DNA of 64,000 nt, taken from positions 120,472-184,471 of the forward strand of contig QZLH01000015.1 of NCBI GenBank assembly GCA_003833135.1. The letters are read 5' to 3'. The DNA comes from Oehlia diaphana. Its lineage: Eukaryota > Glomeromycota > Glomeromycetes > Glomerales > Glomeraceae. A model generated the notes under the pieces. It worked only from the letters and a program-made list of their open reading frames with translations. It ran no database searches and was not told where the DNA came from. Made by a program: the position numbers and the translations under genes. How positions within the stretch are numbered: the first letter of the stretch is position 1; every line of letters begins with the position of its first letter. Below are positions 1 to 11,989 of the stretch, piece after piece.

Positions 1-345
1 TTTTGATACTCCATTTGTTGGAGGTTTTGATACTCCCTTCGTTGAAGGTTTTTGATACTCCATTCGTTGGAGGTTTTGATACTCCATTCTCCCTTCGTGG
101 AGATTTTTGATACTCCATTTGTTGGAGGTTTTGATACTCCCTTCGTTGAAGGTTTTTTATACTCCATTCGTTGGAGGTTTTGATACTCCATTCGTTGGAA
201 GTTTTTGATACTCCCTTCGTGGAGATTTTTGATACTCCCTTGTTGGAGGTTTTGATACTCCCTTTGTTGGAGGTTTAGATACTTCATTCGTTGGAGGTTT
301 TTGATACTCACTTTTTGGAGGTTTTGATACTCCCTTCGTGGAGCT
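1..345. repeat. Minisatellite, unit about 24-25 bp
   Basis: About fourteen head-to-tail copies of a unit of the form 'ttttgatactccattcgttgg' minus its last base plus a short 'agg' tail. Copies vary between 'cattcgttgg', 'cccttcgtgg' and 'ccctttgttgg', so the array is imperfect. It runs off the left edge, so its full length is unknown. Spacing is continuous with no unique spacers, so it is not a CRISPR array. No coding role is visible. Confidence 0.9.
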
Positions 346-481
346 TTTTGATTTATTTATCTTAAGTTACCGTATTACCTGAAGATCATATCAGATTTAC
401 GTAACTATAAATTTTGCGTACTAACTACTAACATTTTCTTTCTTTTTTTCTTTTTTTAAAAAAGATTTTTACCTAAATTAG

Positions 482-1074
482 TACGTAAGCGTTGTAAAAA
501 TTCTGAGACCCACATCAAATTTGAGAGTTGATGGGGTGGAAAAATGGTTAAGAAATGAGGGATTTGAGTTTTTGCACGTTGCAAAAAGATTACGTAAAAG
601 GTAAATAATAAAAACTTTATTTAGATAAAATAAAATTGACCTTACATAATTAACATTTAAAAAATTAGTATCAGATTCATCCATCATTATATGAAAGAGA
701 ATTTATCAATAAAGTCAAAGAACATGGATTTAAAATCACCGTAGCTGGTGGTTTTTGTACTTTTAAATTTATGAAATTTCAAGTAAGGAACTTGTCTCCT
801 AGAATTTATTTCTTTATAAAAATTAAAAAAAAAAAAATATTTTTTTTTTTTTAGGAGAACCATACCAAGTAAATAACAAGGAAAATAATGAAATTGAAAT
901 CCATCATGCCTTGATCGAAGAAAAGTTAAGTATAATTAACATTGTTTTATCATTGTTGCGACTGTAAAATTAAATTTTATTGTGTTTTTTAGAAATAGTT
1001 TAAAATATTACTTTGCAACTCCTGGATTAGAAAAAAGTTCCCTCAAATTATTTAGCTTTGAAACAATACCATAA
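482..1074 (+). pseudogene. Four-exon gene relic, unknown family
   Basis: Four well-coded blocks lie between plausible introns: 482-600, 669-782, 855-929 and 993-1074 (stop at 1072-1074). Donors are gtaaat, gtaagg and gtataa; each acceptor is a T-rich tract ending in ag. Block 2 includes EFINKVKEHGFKIT, block 4 includes YYFATPGLEK and ends ETIP. I do not recognise the family. At all three joins the frame is out by exactly one base in the same direction if GT-AG introns are removed. It would be in frame only if one extra G were kept each time. It is therefore either a pseudogene, a gene with unusual splicing, or a set of coincidental blocks. No upstream start codon is identified. Confidence 0.4.
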
Positions 1075-2229
1075 AAATTGGGGGTGTGATTCCTTCAATC
1101 GAAGGCGTTTTTATCACAAATAATTTACCATTTGGTAAATTTACGTTTAACCTTACATTACCAAGCTTTTCGTCGTTATTTTGCAGCGTGGGAATGAAGA
1201 ATCAGAGTCGATGACGGATCAGTATTTTATGTTTTATAAAAATATTTTAAAAATTTTTATGAATTAAATTTTCTTAATTTTAATACAAAATTTGTACTAC
1301 GTCCGACACACTATTGAATATTATAAAAGTGAAGCTAAAAAAAGATATACTACATGACCATCTTCTATATTCGAATACTTGTCATTGATGTCTGTGATCT
1401 GCTTTCCTTCTCCATAATTCAAAGAAACGTTCCGAAGGATTCCTATTATCTACATAGATACATCACATCACCCTTCGGGGTTAAAAGCCAGAAATTTTCA
1501 CCAACCTTAGACCATTAATCACTAATTTCAAAAAATTCTTCTTGATATCTTTAGTCGAATACTCGAATCGTTATATTTGATTGTTCTCCCATTTCATCCC
1601 CCTCGCTTCGATTATTGTATACTTCTTGTTCTCGATACTAAACTTGTATAATACTTCCCATAATCTATATTTTTTTTTATCACTATTCTCGTTTCCCATT
1701 ACCAAAATAATACAAATATGATATCTATAACCAAATTTATTTTTAAGTCCAATGTATTTTTCTTCTTCCCATACCAAAAGTATACACTCCGTATGTTCAT
1801 ACTTTTTTCGTTATTGCCTCTCTGTCATCTATTACTATTTTCAACATCATAGGTCTCGCTTGTTCTCCTAACCCAAGAAGTTATTATGTGTTATAATTTT
1901 CTAGAATGGTCCTATTGGAACGTTTTGACTTCCATAGGAAATACCATCTCGAACACGAGGGACACAAGAAAGTAACGAAGAAGTATGTCAACAGCTTCCT
2001 AACACGATTTCAGATAATGTCCTCAGAAAAAAAAAACTGAAATAGCCAAATGGAGATGGAAGAGAGCAAAATCGAGAATCAATTTTGAGCTACTAAATAA
2101 TCAATCGCGAAGAGTAAGAAGAAATTACCTTTCACAAGCAATTAATAGGCCCAAAATATTATAACCTCCTCAATCACTATAAATGGAGCCATTAATGCAT
2201 CTAAAATTAATAGAAATTCGTTTTAATAT
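1075..2229. other. AT-rich stretch, no supported gene
   Basis: A 68-codon open stretch on the minus strand (1571-1777) has a coding-like look, with the segment VLYKFSIENKKYTIIEARG. It has no recognisable domain, and the neighbouring frames are broken. I treat it as a possible relic and see nothing else here. Confidence 0.3.
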
Positions 2230-2400
2230 CAATTGCATCATATGTTAAATTTTAATTTATATTACCTAATTAAATTACTGAAAGATTTAACGGGAAATAT
2301 CAGAAAGATCCAAAGAAATTGGTCATTAATTTCTCTTGCTAATCCATTAGAAAGCGGATCTTGTTTCAAAAATAATTGAATGCGCGCAAAATTCTTTTTC
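2230..2400 (-). pseudogene. BTB domain fragment
   Basis: Minus-strand reading gives AHSIIFETRSAF followed by frame breaks and a degraded BTB C-terminal half. The pattern of His-Ser-Ile-Ile followed by Thr-Arg-Ser a few residues later matches the BTB helices of the intact BTB genes in this window. It is a second copy beside the fuller relic at 2730-3905, lacking recognisable BACK or TLDc parts downstream. Stops and frameshifts make it non-functional. Confidence 0.6.
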
Positions 2401-2729
2401 ACCATTATTATTACCAATGTTAGTTATAAATTCTTAATTCTAAAAGTTTTGTCTTGTGACAGTAAAAATTGCGTGCCCATTAAATATGATTTTTACATCC
2501 ATCCACATAAATTATATTGTGCAGCCAAGCTTAAAAAATAATATAAAGTTTTCTTTTCCCTAACAAAATGACAACCAGAATTGGTTTCATTGATCTTTGT
2601 TTACGATCTTATTTACAAAAACTACAATCTATATACAGATCAAACGAAAAAAAATCTAGTTACACTAGAATTTTCTAAAAAAAAATTCCCATTGTCATGT
2701 ATTTCTTGATCATACGCTTTTTTAACGTA

Positions 2730-3905
2730 ATGCATACAAATTTGTTGTTGAAAACATTAAATCATTAAAATTTGGACCATCCTCATTTTGGCATATAGCC
2801 TTATTATAATCTTGAACTCCAGATAAAATTATTTCTTTACCTATACTAAAAAGAAAACTCTTAAAGTTTTCCTAGCTGATGTTTCATTTTGCAATCTCAT
2901 AATTGTAATTGTAGAGCATTCGTTATCACACACTGTATGAAATATTTCTCTATTAAATCCATCACGACTCTCACGTACGAGTAAGCAATCGAAATTCATA
3001 ATAAATTTATCCGGTAACTTGTTTTCTTTGTTCCTTGGGGAAGAAATGAGCATTGCTTACTCATTATTAATCAGTTTAGAATTAATAGCCGTTAGATTAT
3101 TAAATTTGGTTGTCGATTTGCTACTAAATGATAATTTTAGTTGATATAAATCATTAGAAGCAACCTTACTATAAGTTTTCAGGTGAAATGTCATAAAATT
3201 AATGTAAGGTAAAAAGTCATCTATAATTTTCTTTAAAATATCAAAAACATTTGATGTCCAGTTTTAATTTCTTTTGGTGGTTCGGTATTTTGAGCTTTAC
3301 CCAACGGATAATATGATCTCATAATTCATATTCTTCAATATATAAATTTCAGTTCTATAAAGAGATAACAAAACTTCTTTGCCAATAGATGTAAAATCAG
3401 TAGCTTCAAATATAATAATTTCAGGTTGTATACAAACGGTCGCTATCCAATAATCTTGTAATATGGTAAATTCAAATTTACTTGTTAGAGTTAAAACAAA
3501 ATTTTGAAAAAGCCAAGTTTGATGATGTTCGATAAGATAATATTGAACATAATCACACAGTTCTTCGATTTTTTGCAAGCAATTAAAAGGTTCAAAATAA
3601 CCGCGGCTCTTTCGTGATGAATATTGATAGTACCATCATAAATATATCTAAATTAAATAAAATAAAGATGTCTTAATTTTAAATATATTTACGTTAAAAA
3701 TGTTAACATGTTGTATTTTAATTGTATATTACCTTACTAGTAGTATATTGAACACGTTAACAGAGGTATCGGAAAAATTCAAAATAAACATATTGTTCTT
3801 TTTTTTATCAATCCATTAAAAAGAATACCTTCAAAATAAGCGGATCTTGTTTCAAGAATAATTGAGTGTAGATAAAATGTTTTTTTCGTAATTTTTTTTT
3901 ATTGT
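2730..3905 (-). pseudogene. BTB-BACK-TLDc relic
   Basis: Pieces of all three domains occur in the right order. A BTB piece lies near 3890-3735 (HSIILETRSAYF, then FSDTSVNVFNILL in another frame). After an intron-like gap comes YIYDG and a BACK piece at about 3640-3297 containing YYLIEHHQTWLFQNF. A TLDc piece at 3053-2730 contains ESRDGFNREIFHTVCDN and, further on, DGPNF. The join before YIYDG sits where the intact BTB genes here have their intron. Frame changes inside BTB, at the BTB-BACK boundary and within TLDc break the gene. It lies about 0.9 kb from the intact paralogue at 4787-6229 in the same orientation, suggesting an old tandem duplicate. Confidence 0.75.
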
Positions 3906-4786
3906 CTAAAAGTTTTGTCAAAGTCTTTCGACAAGAGAGGTAAAACATTGTGAAAACTTCATTACCTGAAAAGTCCTGTCAAGACTTGATGTGCGCTACC
4001 CGAAAAACGAGCTCTAGGATTATTACCAGAGCGAAAATTTCAATATATGAAAGTCCTGTTAATTCTTGACATAATAACCCGATAACCGATGTGAACGAAA
4101 GCGAACATTATCATCTAATAAAATTTCCGCCAAGTTTCGCAACGAAATAGGTGACCAAGATGAATTAATCATGCCCCGAAAAAAAGGAGAAAAAAAAATA
4201 TGTAAATTTTCACGTTAAATTGGGATTATATAGCAAGAATTGACCTAACTTGTTTAATGTGTCGCGATTATCGATGTATGCCTGATTGGGTAACAAATCT
4301 TACGACTACATTTGTTGTTTGAACATGATCATGTTCCACGCTATTTATATGTACTAGTTTTAATCTGTATTTAAAACCTGAGTAGTATATAAAAATTTTT
4401 ATTAATATCTAATAATTTCATGCTAGATACTTAAAACATGTAATTGTAAAATATTTCATGTGAAAAATAATAAAAAAAAAATGATTTACCCGATTTTTGT
4501 TGAAAAATATTTTTTTCAGAAGTGTGGAAGTGTATCATCTTTATTAAGAAAATTTAATAATTTCTTTAATCTTTTTCATAAAATTAATAAAATGGAATAA
4601 TGATGTCTAAAATGTTTTCGTATAGTTTTGCTGGACGTTCAATTGACGCTTAGTTTGAAAATCTAAAATCTATATCCATATAAAATGAATATTTTGGCTA
4701 AATTGGATTTATCTATATAAATTTATTATAAGTAATTGTATAAAATAAAATACATGTTTTATAATAAATTCAAAAAGGGCTAAAAT
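3906..4786. other. Intergenic, nothing recognised
   Basis: AT-rich DNA with short homopolymer runs and scattered stops in all frames. It holds the 3' flank of the BTB gene at 4787. No domain or repeat stands out. Confidence 0.5.
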
Positions 4787-6229
4787 CTAAGAATAATTTG
4801 TCTTTCTAATTACTTGAAAAACTTCGTAATCTTCTAAAAGAAATTTATTAGTTTCAAGAATTTTTTTATTATAACTAGAACATATACATTCACCTTTAAA
4901 CCAAAGAAGGTCTCTATATCCGAATCCAAGATTGTGATTAAAATTATCATGTATCGCAGTACTTTGATCTCTTACACGACTTAAGATATCATTTCTAAAA
5001 GATCCATTTTTAAATGAAAAAATAAAACTTTTATTTGTGACTCTCCAAAATCCCGAAGAACTCCAACTAAATGGATTATATCCGCCAATGATGTCGTGGG
5101 AATCTTTTATCTTAATCACGACCAATGTAGGTCCTTTTTCGTCACAATTTTCATGAAATTCATCGACGCTCATTCCATCATCTATGCCACGATGTAAAAG
5201 TTTAAAAGAAAATATCGGTAATAATGAAATATTAATGTTATTTTTTCTCGCTATCCAATCAGTAATTATCCTAAGGTGCTCAATAGAGACAATACGCGAA
5301 TTAACTCTATAAGATCTTGGATTTCTAATGTTTAATGTGTTATAAGGGAGTCTTGCACCATTTACCCTGTAAAATTCTTCCAATTTATCAACAATAAAAG
5401 GTGGTAAAATTCTTCTATAAGGACAAACGTATGCACGGTATTCGTCACCAGTAATCCCAAAGAATTTGACTTTTGAAATTAAATCGTAACAACGACGTTG
5501 TAATTCTCCAAAATCATGATTAGAATAATTTGAAGATCCGAAATTGAGCCGTGGTCTTTGTGCAGTCCCCCATTTAATTATATTGTCCCAAATTTCAATT
5601 TCATCGATGTTAATATCATTACGTTCGAGGAATTTTAAGAAAACATTAATATCCAAAGAATTGAAATATGATGAATTAAATAATAATAAAGGTTGAAACG
5701 CGATGATTTCACCATAAAAATTCGAAAGTTTGGTAAAATTGCATCTTACTGACTCAATATACATTCTTATAATATTATTTTCTGACCAATCTTCTTCATT
5801 ATTAATTATATAATTTTGAGCATAATCGATTAAATATGTAAGCTCCAGTTCGTTCGAAGCGATTAGAACTTGATACATATCAATATCTTCCTCTATGTTA
5901 CATTCGCCCGTATAAATATACCTATAAATATGTTTGTTTGTTTGTTTGTTTGTTTGTTTAAATAAATATCATAATTATAAACGGAATTATGAATAATACA
6001 CTTACTTTAGAATAAATTCAAAAGCTTCAGGTGAAAAATTTTCTAAATAATATTCGGACGTTATTACCTTTTTCTTTTTAAAATAGGGACATCTTGCTCT
6101 TAAAATTACGGAATGAGCACTAAAACTTTTAAAGTTTTCCCCTTTTCCAACATTAATAACAATATCAAAATCATCAGGTTTCTCATAAATTTGTCGGAAA
6201 TCGTTTAATAAAATTTTGATAGAATCCAT
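4787..6229 (-). CDS. BTB-BACK-TLDc domain protein
   Basis: Two exons, 6229-6006 and 5921-4787, give a 452-residue protein. The donor is GTAAG, the acceptor ATTTATAG, and the phase-2 join restores a Lys codon leading into KYIYTGEC. BTB covers roughly residues 18-100 (AHSVILRARCPYF), BACK roughly 110-190 with IEIWDNIIKW, then a linker with the motif HLRIITDWIA. A complete TLDc domain runs from about 305 to the end (GGYNPFSW, SFIFSFK, YEVFQV). BTB-BACK proteins are typically Cullin-3 substrate adaptors or oligomeric scaffolds; TLDc is linked to oxidative-stress protection and V-ATPase regulation. Which role applies here is unknown. The domain set is full length, so it is probably functional. The 84-bp intron carries a GTTT microsatellite. 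Confidence 0.9.
5931..5959. repeat. (GTTT)n microsatellite in intron
   Basis: About seven tandem copies of the tetranucleotide lie inside the single intron of the BTB-BACK-TLDc gene, between the splice sites. Length variation here would change intron size only. Confidence 0.9.
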
Positions 6230-7043
6230 AGTTAGCTGGGGTGAGAAAAATATTTTTAATCATTTTATATTGTTTTTTTTTAGACTTAATAATTTCTTTT
6301 TTTCAACTAATTATTGTTTCCAAAAGTAGTTGCTGATTAACCCTTTCAATTTCGGATAACGTTCATTCTGAATTTGGTTGAATGGCGTTAAATTGTGTGC
6401 TTTTGTTTTTAAGATTTAGAAATTATAAAACTAAAAATTGATCAACAGGGGGTAAAATTTTATTTTCGGTTAAGGTTAAACCGTATTTATAACAGATTAA
6501 TGATGTTTTATCGGATAGGATGATTTCTAAATCTCCGGTTTAACCCTTTATTCTATTGTACATTTGTATTGTACAACCATCGGAAAGAATTTTTACCGAA
6601 AGACGACCAAATTTAGTATTTTGCGGTGTCCGATACTATCACAATGTCGCTAAATAAAGCATAGATTTGCCTTTTTAAGATACAAAAACCTACTTGAATG
6701 TTACTATTAAATCCGGATTGAATCCGGATTCCATACGGAATTATATTGATAATTTCCGGTTATAACTCTGGCCAAATTTATATGACCCAAATTAATAAAA
6801 TTGGATTACAAAAAAGAATATTCCATAAAAAAATAAGGAAATATGATTGAATTACATCACGTTAGAACCTGATGTTCCACCTGATTTTACAAGTATTAAT
6901 ATTTTGAATAAATCCGGTATAATATAAGGAAATAGAATTTTTTTTCATTCATTCATATAAGTGTATATAGAATTATGATTTGATCGTATCTTTTTTGTTT
7001 TTGTTAATATAGTACTTAAACTAGGAAACGGAAACCGTTGTAA
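6230..7043. other. Intergenic 5' flank of BTB gene
   Basis: AT-rich DNA upstream of the minus-strand gene ending at 6229. A short inverted pair, gttaaaccg near 6471 and cggtttaac near 6536, could form a hairpin. No gene is seen. Confidence 0.4.
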
Positions 7044-7190
7044 GTCCGGAGCGAAAAAAAAGTTATAAATAAACATTTATTTTCATCTGATGTAGCAATG
7101 ACGTGACGCGTGCGGACAACCGGATATCGTCACGTGACACTATTTGACATAGTCCTTCGAAAACATATAGTCCTTCGCTTCGCTCCGGAC
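7044..7190. repeat. Short inverted-repeat element (MITE-like)
   Basis: Exact 12-bp inverted ends, gtccggagcgaa at 7044-7055 and ttcgctccggac at 7179-7190, bracket about 147 bp. The interior is GC-richer than its surroundings, contains tcacgtga and twice carries agtccttcg. Related gtccggagcg-type words recur at about 25388 and 27132, pointing to a dispersed repeat family. No target-site duplication was found. Confidence 0.5.
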
Positions 7191-7755
7191 AAAAATCAAA
7201 TTTATATTTATTATTGGTTAAATTCAAGTTTGATAAAAGTATAGTGGAACCTCTTGGATCAAATTTGTTTTATTAAATTTATACATCACAACTTATTATT
7301 GGAATTTTCAGACTGGACGTCCTCGTACTTATCGTTTTGCGACGAAAATATGGACATTCATTATTATTAAGAATCCTAATTACATGAATCGTTACCTGCT
7401 GACAAAAATCACAAAATCAAGATTGTAGCTTGTAATTCAAAGAAGCCTGGTGAAACTCTAGTGAAACTGGATACAAAAATTAAAAAATATGTTTTGTTTT
7501 TAATTTATCTTCTACTCTCTTTTTATTTTTATTTTTATTTTTAATTATTTGGTAGGATCTCCTTTTAACAACAAATATATTTGTAAAATGATAATTATTA
7601 AAATATATATGTATTATTCAATTCTATTATTGCATTATTAATAAGAGCCAACTAATTTGCTTTGTTCCAAAATTATATTTTCCTTCTTTATTTATTTTAT
7701 GAAAACTTTAATATATGAAAAAAAAATCAACAAATGTATAAATTATTATCTATTA

Positions 7756-8603
7756 TTAAAATTTACCTTTATCATAACCAACTTCAGTATAAAAGTTATT
7801 TAATTTTTGAACAACATATTTTAACCGTTCATTATTGTGTAACTTTTTCTCAAAAAAAATCTTTACGATAAGGACAAGGTTTCATTGCCAACTTGATTGA
7901 TCCAAAAAAAAAAATTTTTTTTTTAATATATACAAAAATATGTATGTATGCAAAAAAAAAATGATAAAACATACTGCAAATATAGGTCGGACGACTATTC
8001 CATGAAATGGTTTCAAAGTAACACTATAAAAGAAACTGAAAGTTCATCATTTCCATCATTAATAGAACGTCCTAACTCCTAATGCTACTGAAGTAAATTC
8101 CAATCCTCTATACTTATATGAAATTTATAAAGTAATATGAAATTTATGAGTAGGATCAGTAGCAGGACGTTTCTTTTCACCTTGTTCGTCAATCACCAGC
8201 TTTTCGAGAGTATGACTCTTTGTTGGGTCAGCATCATAACATTTCCTAATTTTCTATAAAGAAAATTAATTAAAAAGATTAAAACTATTAAAAAAACCAT
8301 TGAACAGATTTTAAAAAACCTTTAACCCGATTAAAACTGTTAAAATGATTAAAACGTACCTCAATGTTTCCATTTATATCATTTTGAACAACATTAAATA
8401 CCTTTGAACCAAGCAAATATAAAAAGAAAAAAGGTTAGAATAAAATTTCTATACATTCTAAAGGAAGAAATAGATTTTTTTTTTCTTACCAATCAATTTT
8501 ACAAGTCCATCGGTTGCTTCAAGAAACGGTATGGTTTCAATACATCTTCCGCAATAGTTATATCAGTATAGTTTCTTTGAAGATTATCAAAATAAGTAGG
8601 CAT
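7756..8603 (-). pseudogene. Glycolipid transfer protein (GLTP) relic
   Basis: An ATG at 8603 starts MPTYFDNLQRNYTDI. Downstream, in order and in shifting frames, come GSKVFNVVQNDINGNIE, IRKCYDADPTKSHTLEKLV, RGLEFTSVAL, VVRPIFAV and CPYRKDFFEK, ending at a stop near 7756. The GDIxGNI-like segment, the basic KIRKxYxxDP helix and the histidine-bearing C-terminal half match GLTP, which moves glycosphingolipids between membranes. Introns with GTAAG and GTACG donors are visible. Frame breaks occur in exon 1, near the expected ATEGLLWLKRG segment (degraded to ATDPTHKF), and in the helix before VVRP. The key Trp of the glycolipid-binding motif is not recognisable. I read it as a pseudogene; several independent indel errors in the assembly are the alternative. 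Confidence 0.7.
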
Positions 8604-9135
8604 TTTTTTTTTTAAAAAAAAAAAATAGAGAAACGATAAATAATAATAAAATAAATAAAAAAGTCTATATTTTTTAATTACGTATATTATATATATAAAT
8701 AATGTGTGTATAAATTGCGATAAAAGAGAAAAATAAATTGTGATACTTTAAAGAAAAGTATGAATGGATTTTATTTCTATATATTGCTTAAAAAAAAAAT
8801 TTTTATAAGCATTATAAGATTGTAATCATCCAATAATAAAAATATTGCAGTATAAATGATATATGAGAAAGCAAAGCAAATCTTGCATTGCCCAAAAGAA
8901 TGGATTTTCAATTTGGGAGAATTGTTCAGGGCAATTATTCCTACGAAAAGTATTTATACTTAAATATACTTAAAATAAGGAATAACTATTATTTATTTTA
9001 ACTGTTTATTTATTATGCAGCTGGTATAATAACAATTAGTTGTATCCAATAATATGTGCGACAACCGATTTCTTATATATACTGGAATCAAAATTTTTTC
9101 TCAATTTCATTCATTCTTTTTTAATCGCAAAAATC
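8604..9135. other. Intergenic between divergent relics
   Basis: This AT-rich gap separates the minus-strand GLTP relic from the plus-strand SAM-NYN relic, so it would have held both promoters. No gene is seen. Confidence 0.4.
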
Positions 9136-10700
9136 ATGTCGTCTAACGTTGCAACTGGATCAACTACTGTACCTTTACCAAAGAGAAAATTTTTTCATTA
9201 ATAATTTATATAGAAATACAAAATACATTAATCCCAAAAAAAATTTCAGATAGATAAGTTTACAATATTGGCATCAAATAGAATATTCTTGAAGTATATA
9301 AATTGAGAATTTAAAAAAAGGAATGCAATTTCAAAAAAACACGGTTGATGAAGTAAAGAAATTTAATGAAAAGGAGACTGAAGGATACTAAGAATATTAA
9401 TAAACATGCAAATACTATCACAGTAGATCATAGGTTGATGGTTCAAATTTTCTTGATCTGACGCAAGATGATCTTTTGAGTATTCAAATACCTCTTGGAC
9501 CAGCTAAAGGTATTGAAAAAGTGATTAATGAAATTAAAGGAGGTAAGTGAATTTCATTTTCACTCACAATGTCATATTCGCCAATAATACTGAATACTTA
9601 CTTATTCTTGTGATTTTCTTTCCTGCTTCTTATCATCAAACCCGCCCAAAAAAACATTCTAGAGCAACCTGTTGCTGGTAAGTGGGTCGTAATAAATTAG
9701 TCAACATGAGTGAACACGACCTGGCTTAGCTCTTGTGTCAGTTTTTTCCATGATTTATTATAACTTATATGGAGAATGCCTTTCATTGTAGGTTTTTCAA
9801 AAGAACCAACCGGCCTGATGCATGTCTTTATTGACAATTCCAATGTGGAAATTGAGGGAAAGAAGTTGATTAGTAAGCTTGAGAATGTTTTTGAGGATCA
9901 GCTCTGGATAGACTATGGAGAAATAATTCGTAATGGGTGACAAATGGGCAACAATCCAATCATTGTCAGGTCTCGTCCACCTACAAATGATTCTTTGTGG
10001 GAAGAAGTTGATTTTGAGTGGAAGTCTACGATCAGAGTTTTATAAATCATAAAGAGAAAAAGGTAGATAGTGAACTCAGTGCTTCCATTTGTGATGCCAT
10101 TCAAGAACATAAAAGTGTATTAGTTGCTGGCGACGGAGATTACAGTCCTATGTTGAGGCGAGCTCTATTGAGAAACTGGACCATTAAGATCTAGTTTTGG
10201 ATTAAAGGTGATGAAATATTGCGACTATGGATTATTAAATTATTGTACTCAAAGTAACCTACCCTTTAGGAATGTCTTATCAGCTCGAACATATAGATGC
10301 ACCTCATCATCCTGATTTTCCTGATTTGCAAACAATAATCTTAAATCTGGATCCTTATTATTTACGTTTTATATATGCTTATGGACGTGTCAGGAAAAAA
10401 TATTTCTCGAGATAGATGATGATACTGGAACTTGGAATTATAAATAAATGATGAAATGTTACGAGTATTTAAATTCGTTCTGTTGGTGATGGTACAAGCC
10501 CAGTACTTTTTACATGTATTTTGATGATTATGAGCAATGGAAAGAAGCAAAGAGTTGGGTGAAAAACAACTATCCACAGGTCCTAGAATTCAAGAAAGGT
10601 AAGTACTGTTTATTATCATTTCCAAAGCATGCTTGAGTTCTAATTTTTAGACTCTTGGCAAGAATATCAAATGATCATATATATAACTATGACTTACGAA
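9136..10700 (+). pseudogene. SAM-NYN domain protein relic
   Basis: A start at 9136 (MSSNVATGSTTV) is followed by a SAM-like helix block near 9440-9545 (LDLTQDDLLSIQIPLGPA). After a small exon (EQPVAG) comes a NYN-type nuclease block from about 9792, with VFIDNSNVEIEGKK near 9820 and AGDGDYSPMLRRAL near 10115. These are the acidic motifs expected of the PIN-like NYN fold, which cleaves RNA in characterised members. A C-terminal block near 10345-10600 includes LRFIYAYGRV, followed by a final exon with DSWQEYQ. An in-frame TGA occurs within the NYN domain near 9937, and several frame shifts follow. The gene is broken, although exon borders (gtaagt donors, T-rich acceptors) are still readable. 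Confidence 0.75.
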
Positions 10701-11989
10701 CTATTGTACTTTTAAAATGTTATTTATTTATATCATCGGTTTGTAGATGTGCTCCCAAATTAATTTCAAGGCAAAATGCCTTTCCAATAAGTTATAAGTA
10801 TTTTTTCTTGCAGATCGAAAAAAAAACTATATCAATGTCTGTTATTTCTCGTGTTAAAAATAATTATGGTTTACAATCCCTATGACGTAATTTCATATGA
10901 CGGAGTTTAAGACTGTTTTTGATTGTCCACAATTAAGATATTGTAGATATTTTGCATGTAAGAGTAGAGTTATACTTTTTGATGCAATATATTTTATGTA
11001 TTAAGATATTATTTTTTATCAGATATTTTTTTTTGCCAAAAGGATCGTGATTATTACCTTATATAAAATCTGATTTATGACATGCTTAGTAAAATTGGGA
11101 TCGATAAGATAGAGCAAATCTTTCACAACCTCAGGATGAATTTTATTATGTTCCACTTAGTCATTATTAAGTTTTTCGTATAAAGTTTTGCCTATTTTTT
11201 TTTACATATATACGGATGTGAAGTGTGTGTAATGCATCGAATAAATAATAAATTTCTTGATCGATACTGACTGCATGGATTTATTGCCGAATGCCTGAAC
11301 CCTACACAGGTTCAGAAATAAATTCTTTGGAAGGAAATACTTTCTATTATTCCTTTGCCTTAATCTTAGAAACCATTTTGCTAAAGCAATCAGATTATAT
11401 TCTACAGATCAAGGGAGGTATACTGCGCTATCTTCTGCGCAATTTTGATGAGCCAGTCCATTATAAATTTAACTGAATTTTTTAAACTGCGTCCTTGTGA
11501 TAAGTTTTCTTGATTGCCAGTCACTGGATCATGCGAAGCGCCTTTGGCTATTTTTCCTCTGCGCAATTTTGCTGAGTACAGACTGCGTGTCCTAACTCTA
11601 CCATCAGATATTTGGCTGTTTCAGGAGATAAATTAACCTGACGCTGATCCTATGCTTACATCAGAATAAATGTAGGTTTGGACAGAATTATCTGATGCTA
11701 CTGGTACATTATTTGTTAGTTTTCCACTGTACCGCAATTTTTTACATAGATAAGATTATCTCTAACAAATTTACTATTCTCTTAAAATTTCTGGCATATT
11801 GTCAATTCTAACATCTTTAGCAATGCTTTCTCCACTTTTTTTGCTTGAAATAAAGTTTCTATTCCTTTATCCGAATCTATAATAATATCTGTCATCTCGT
11901 TTTAATAATATTTAATTTGTGAAATTGATTGCAAAGCAAATTGTTAGAATATTATTTACTAATATACAAATGGCATTTTATTCTTATCC
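10701..11989. other. Repeat-like non-coding stretch
   Basis: No intact gene is seen. The words gcgcaattttgatgag (about 11447) and gcgcaattttgctgag (about 11560) recur, and similar phrases near 25420 and 27160 suggest fragments of one dispersed repeat. Short open frames here lack domains. Confidence 0.4.

Noticed and set aside
1..345. CRISPR-like direct repeats
   Set aside because: Units are contiguous without unique spacers and the genome is eukaryotic; it is a minisatellite.
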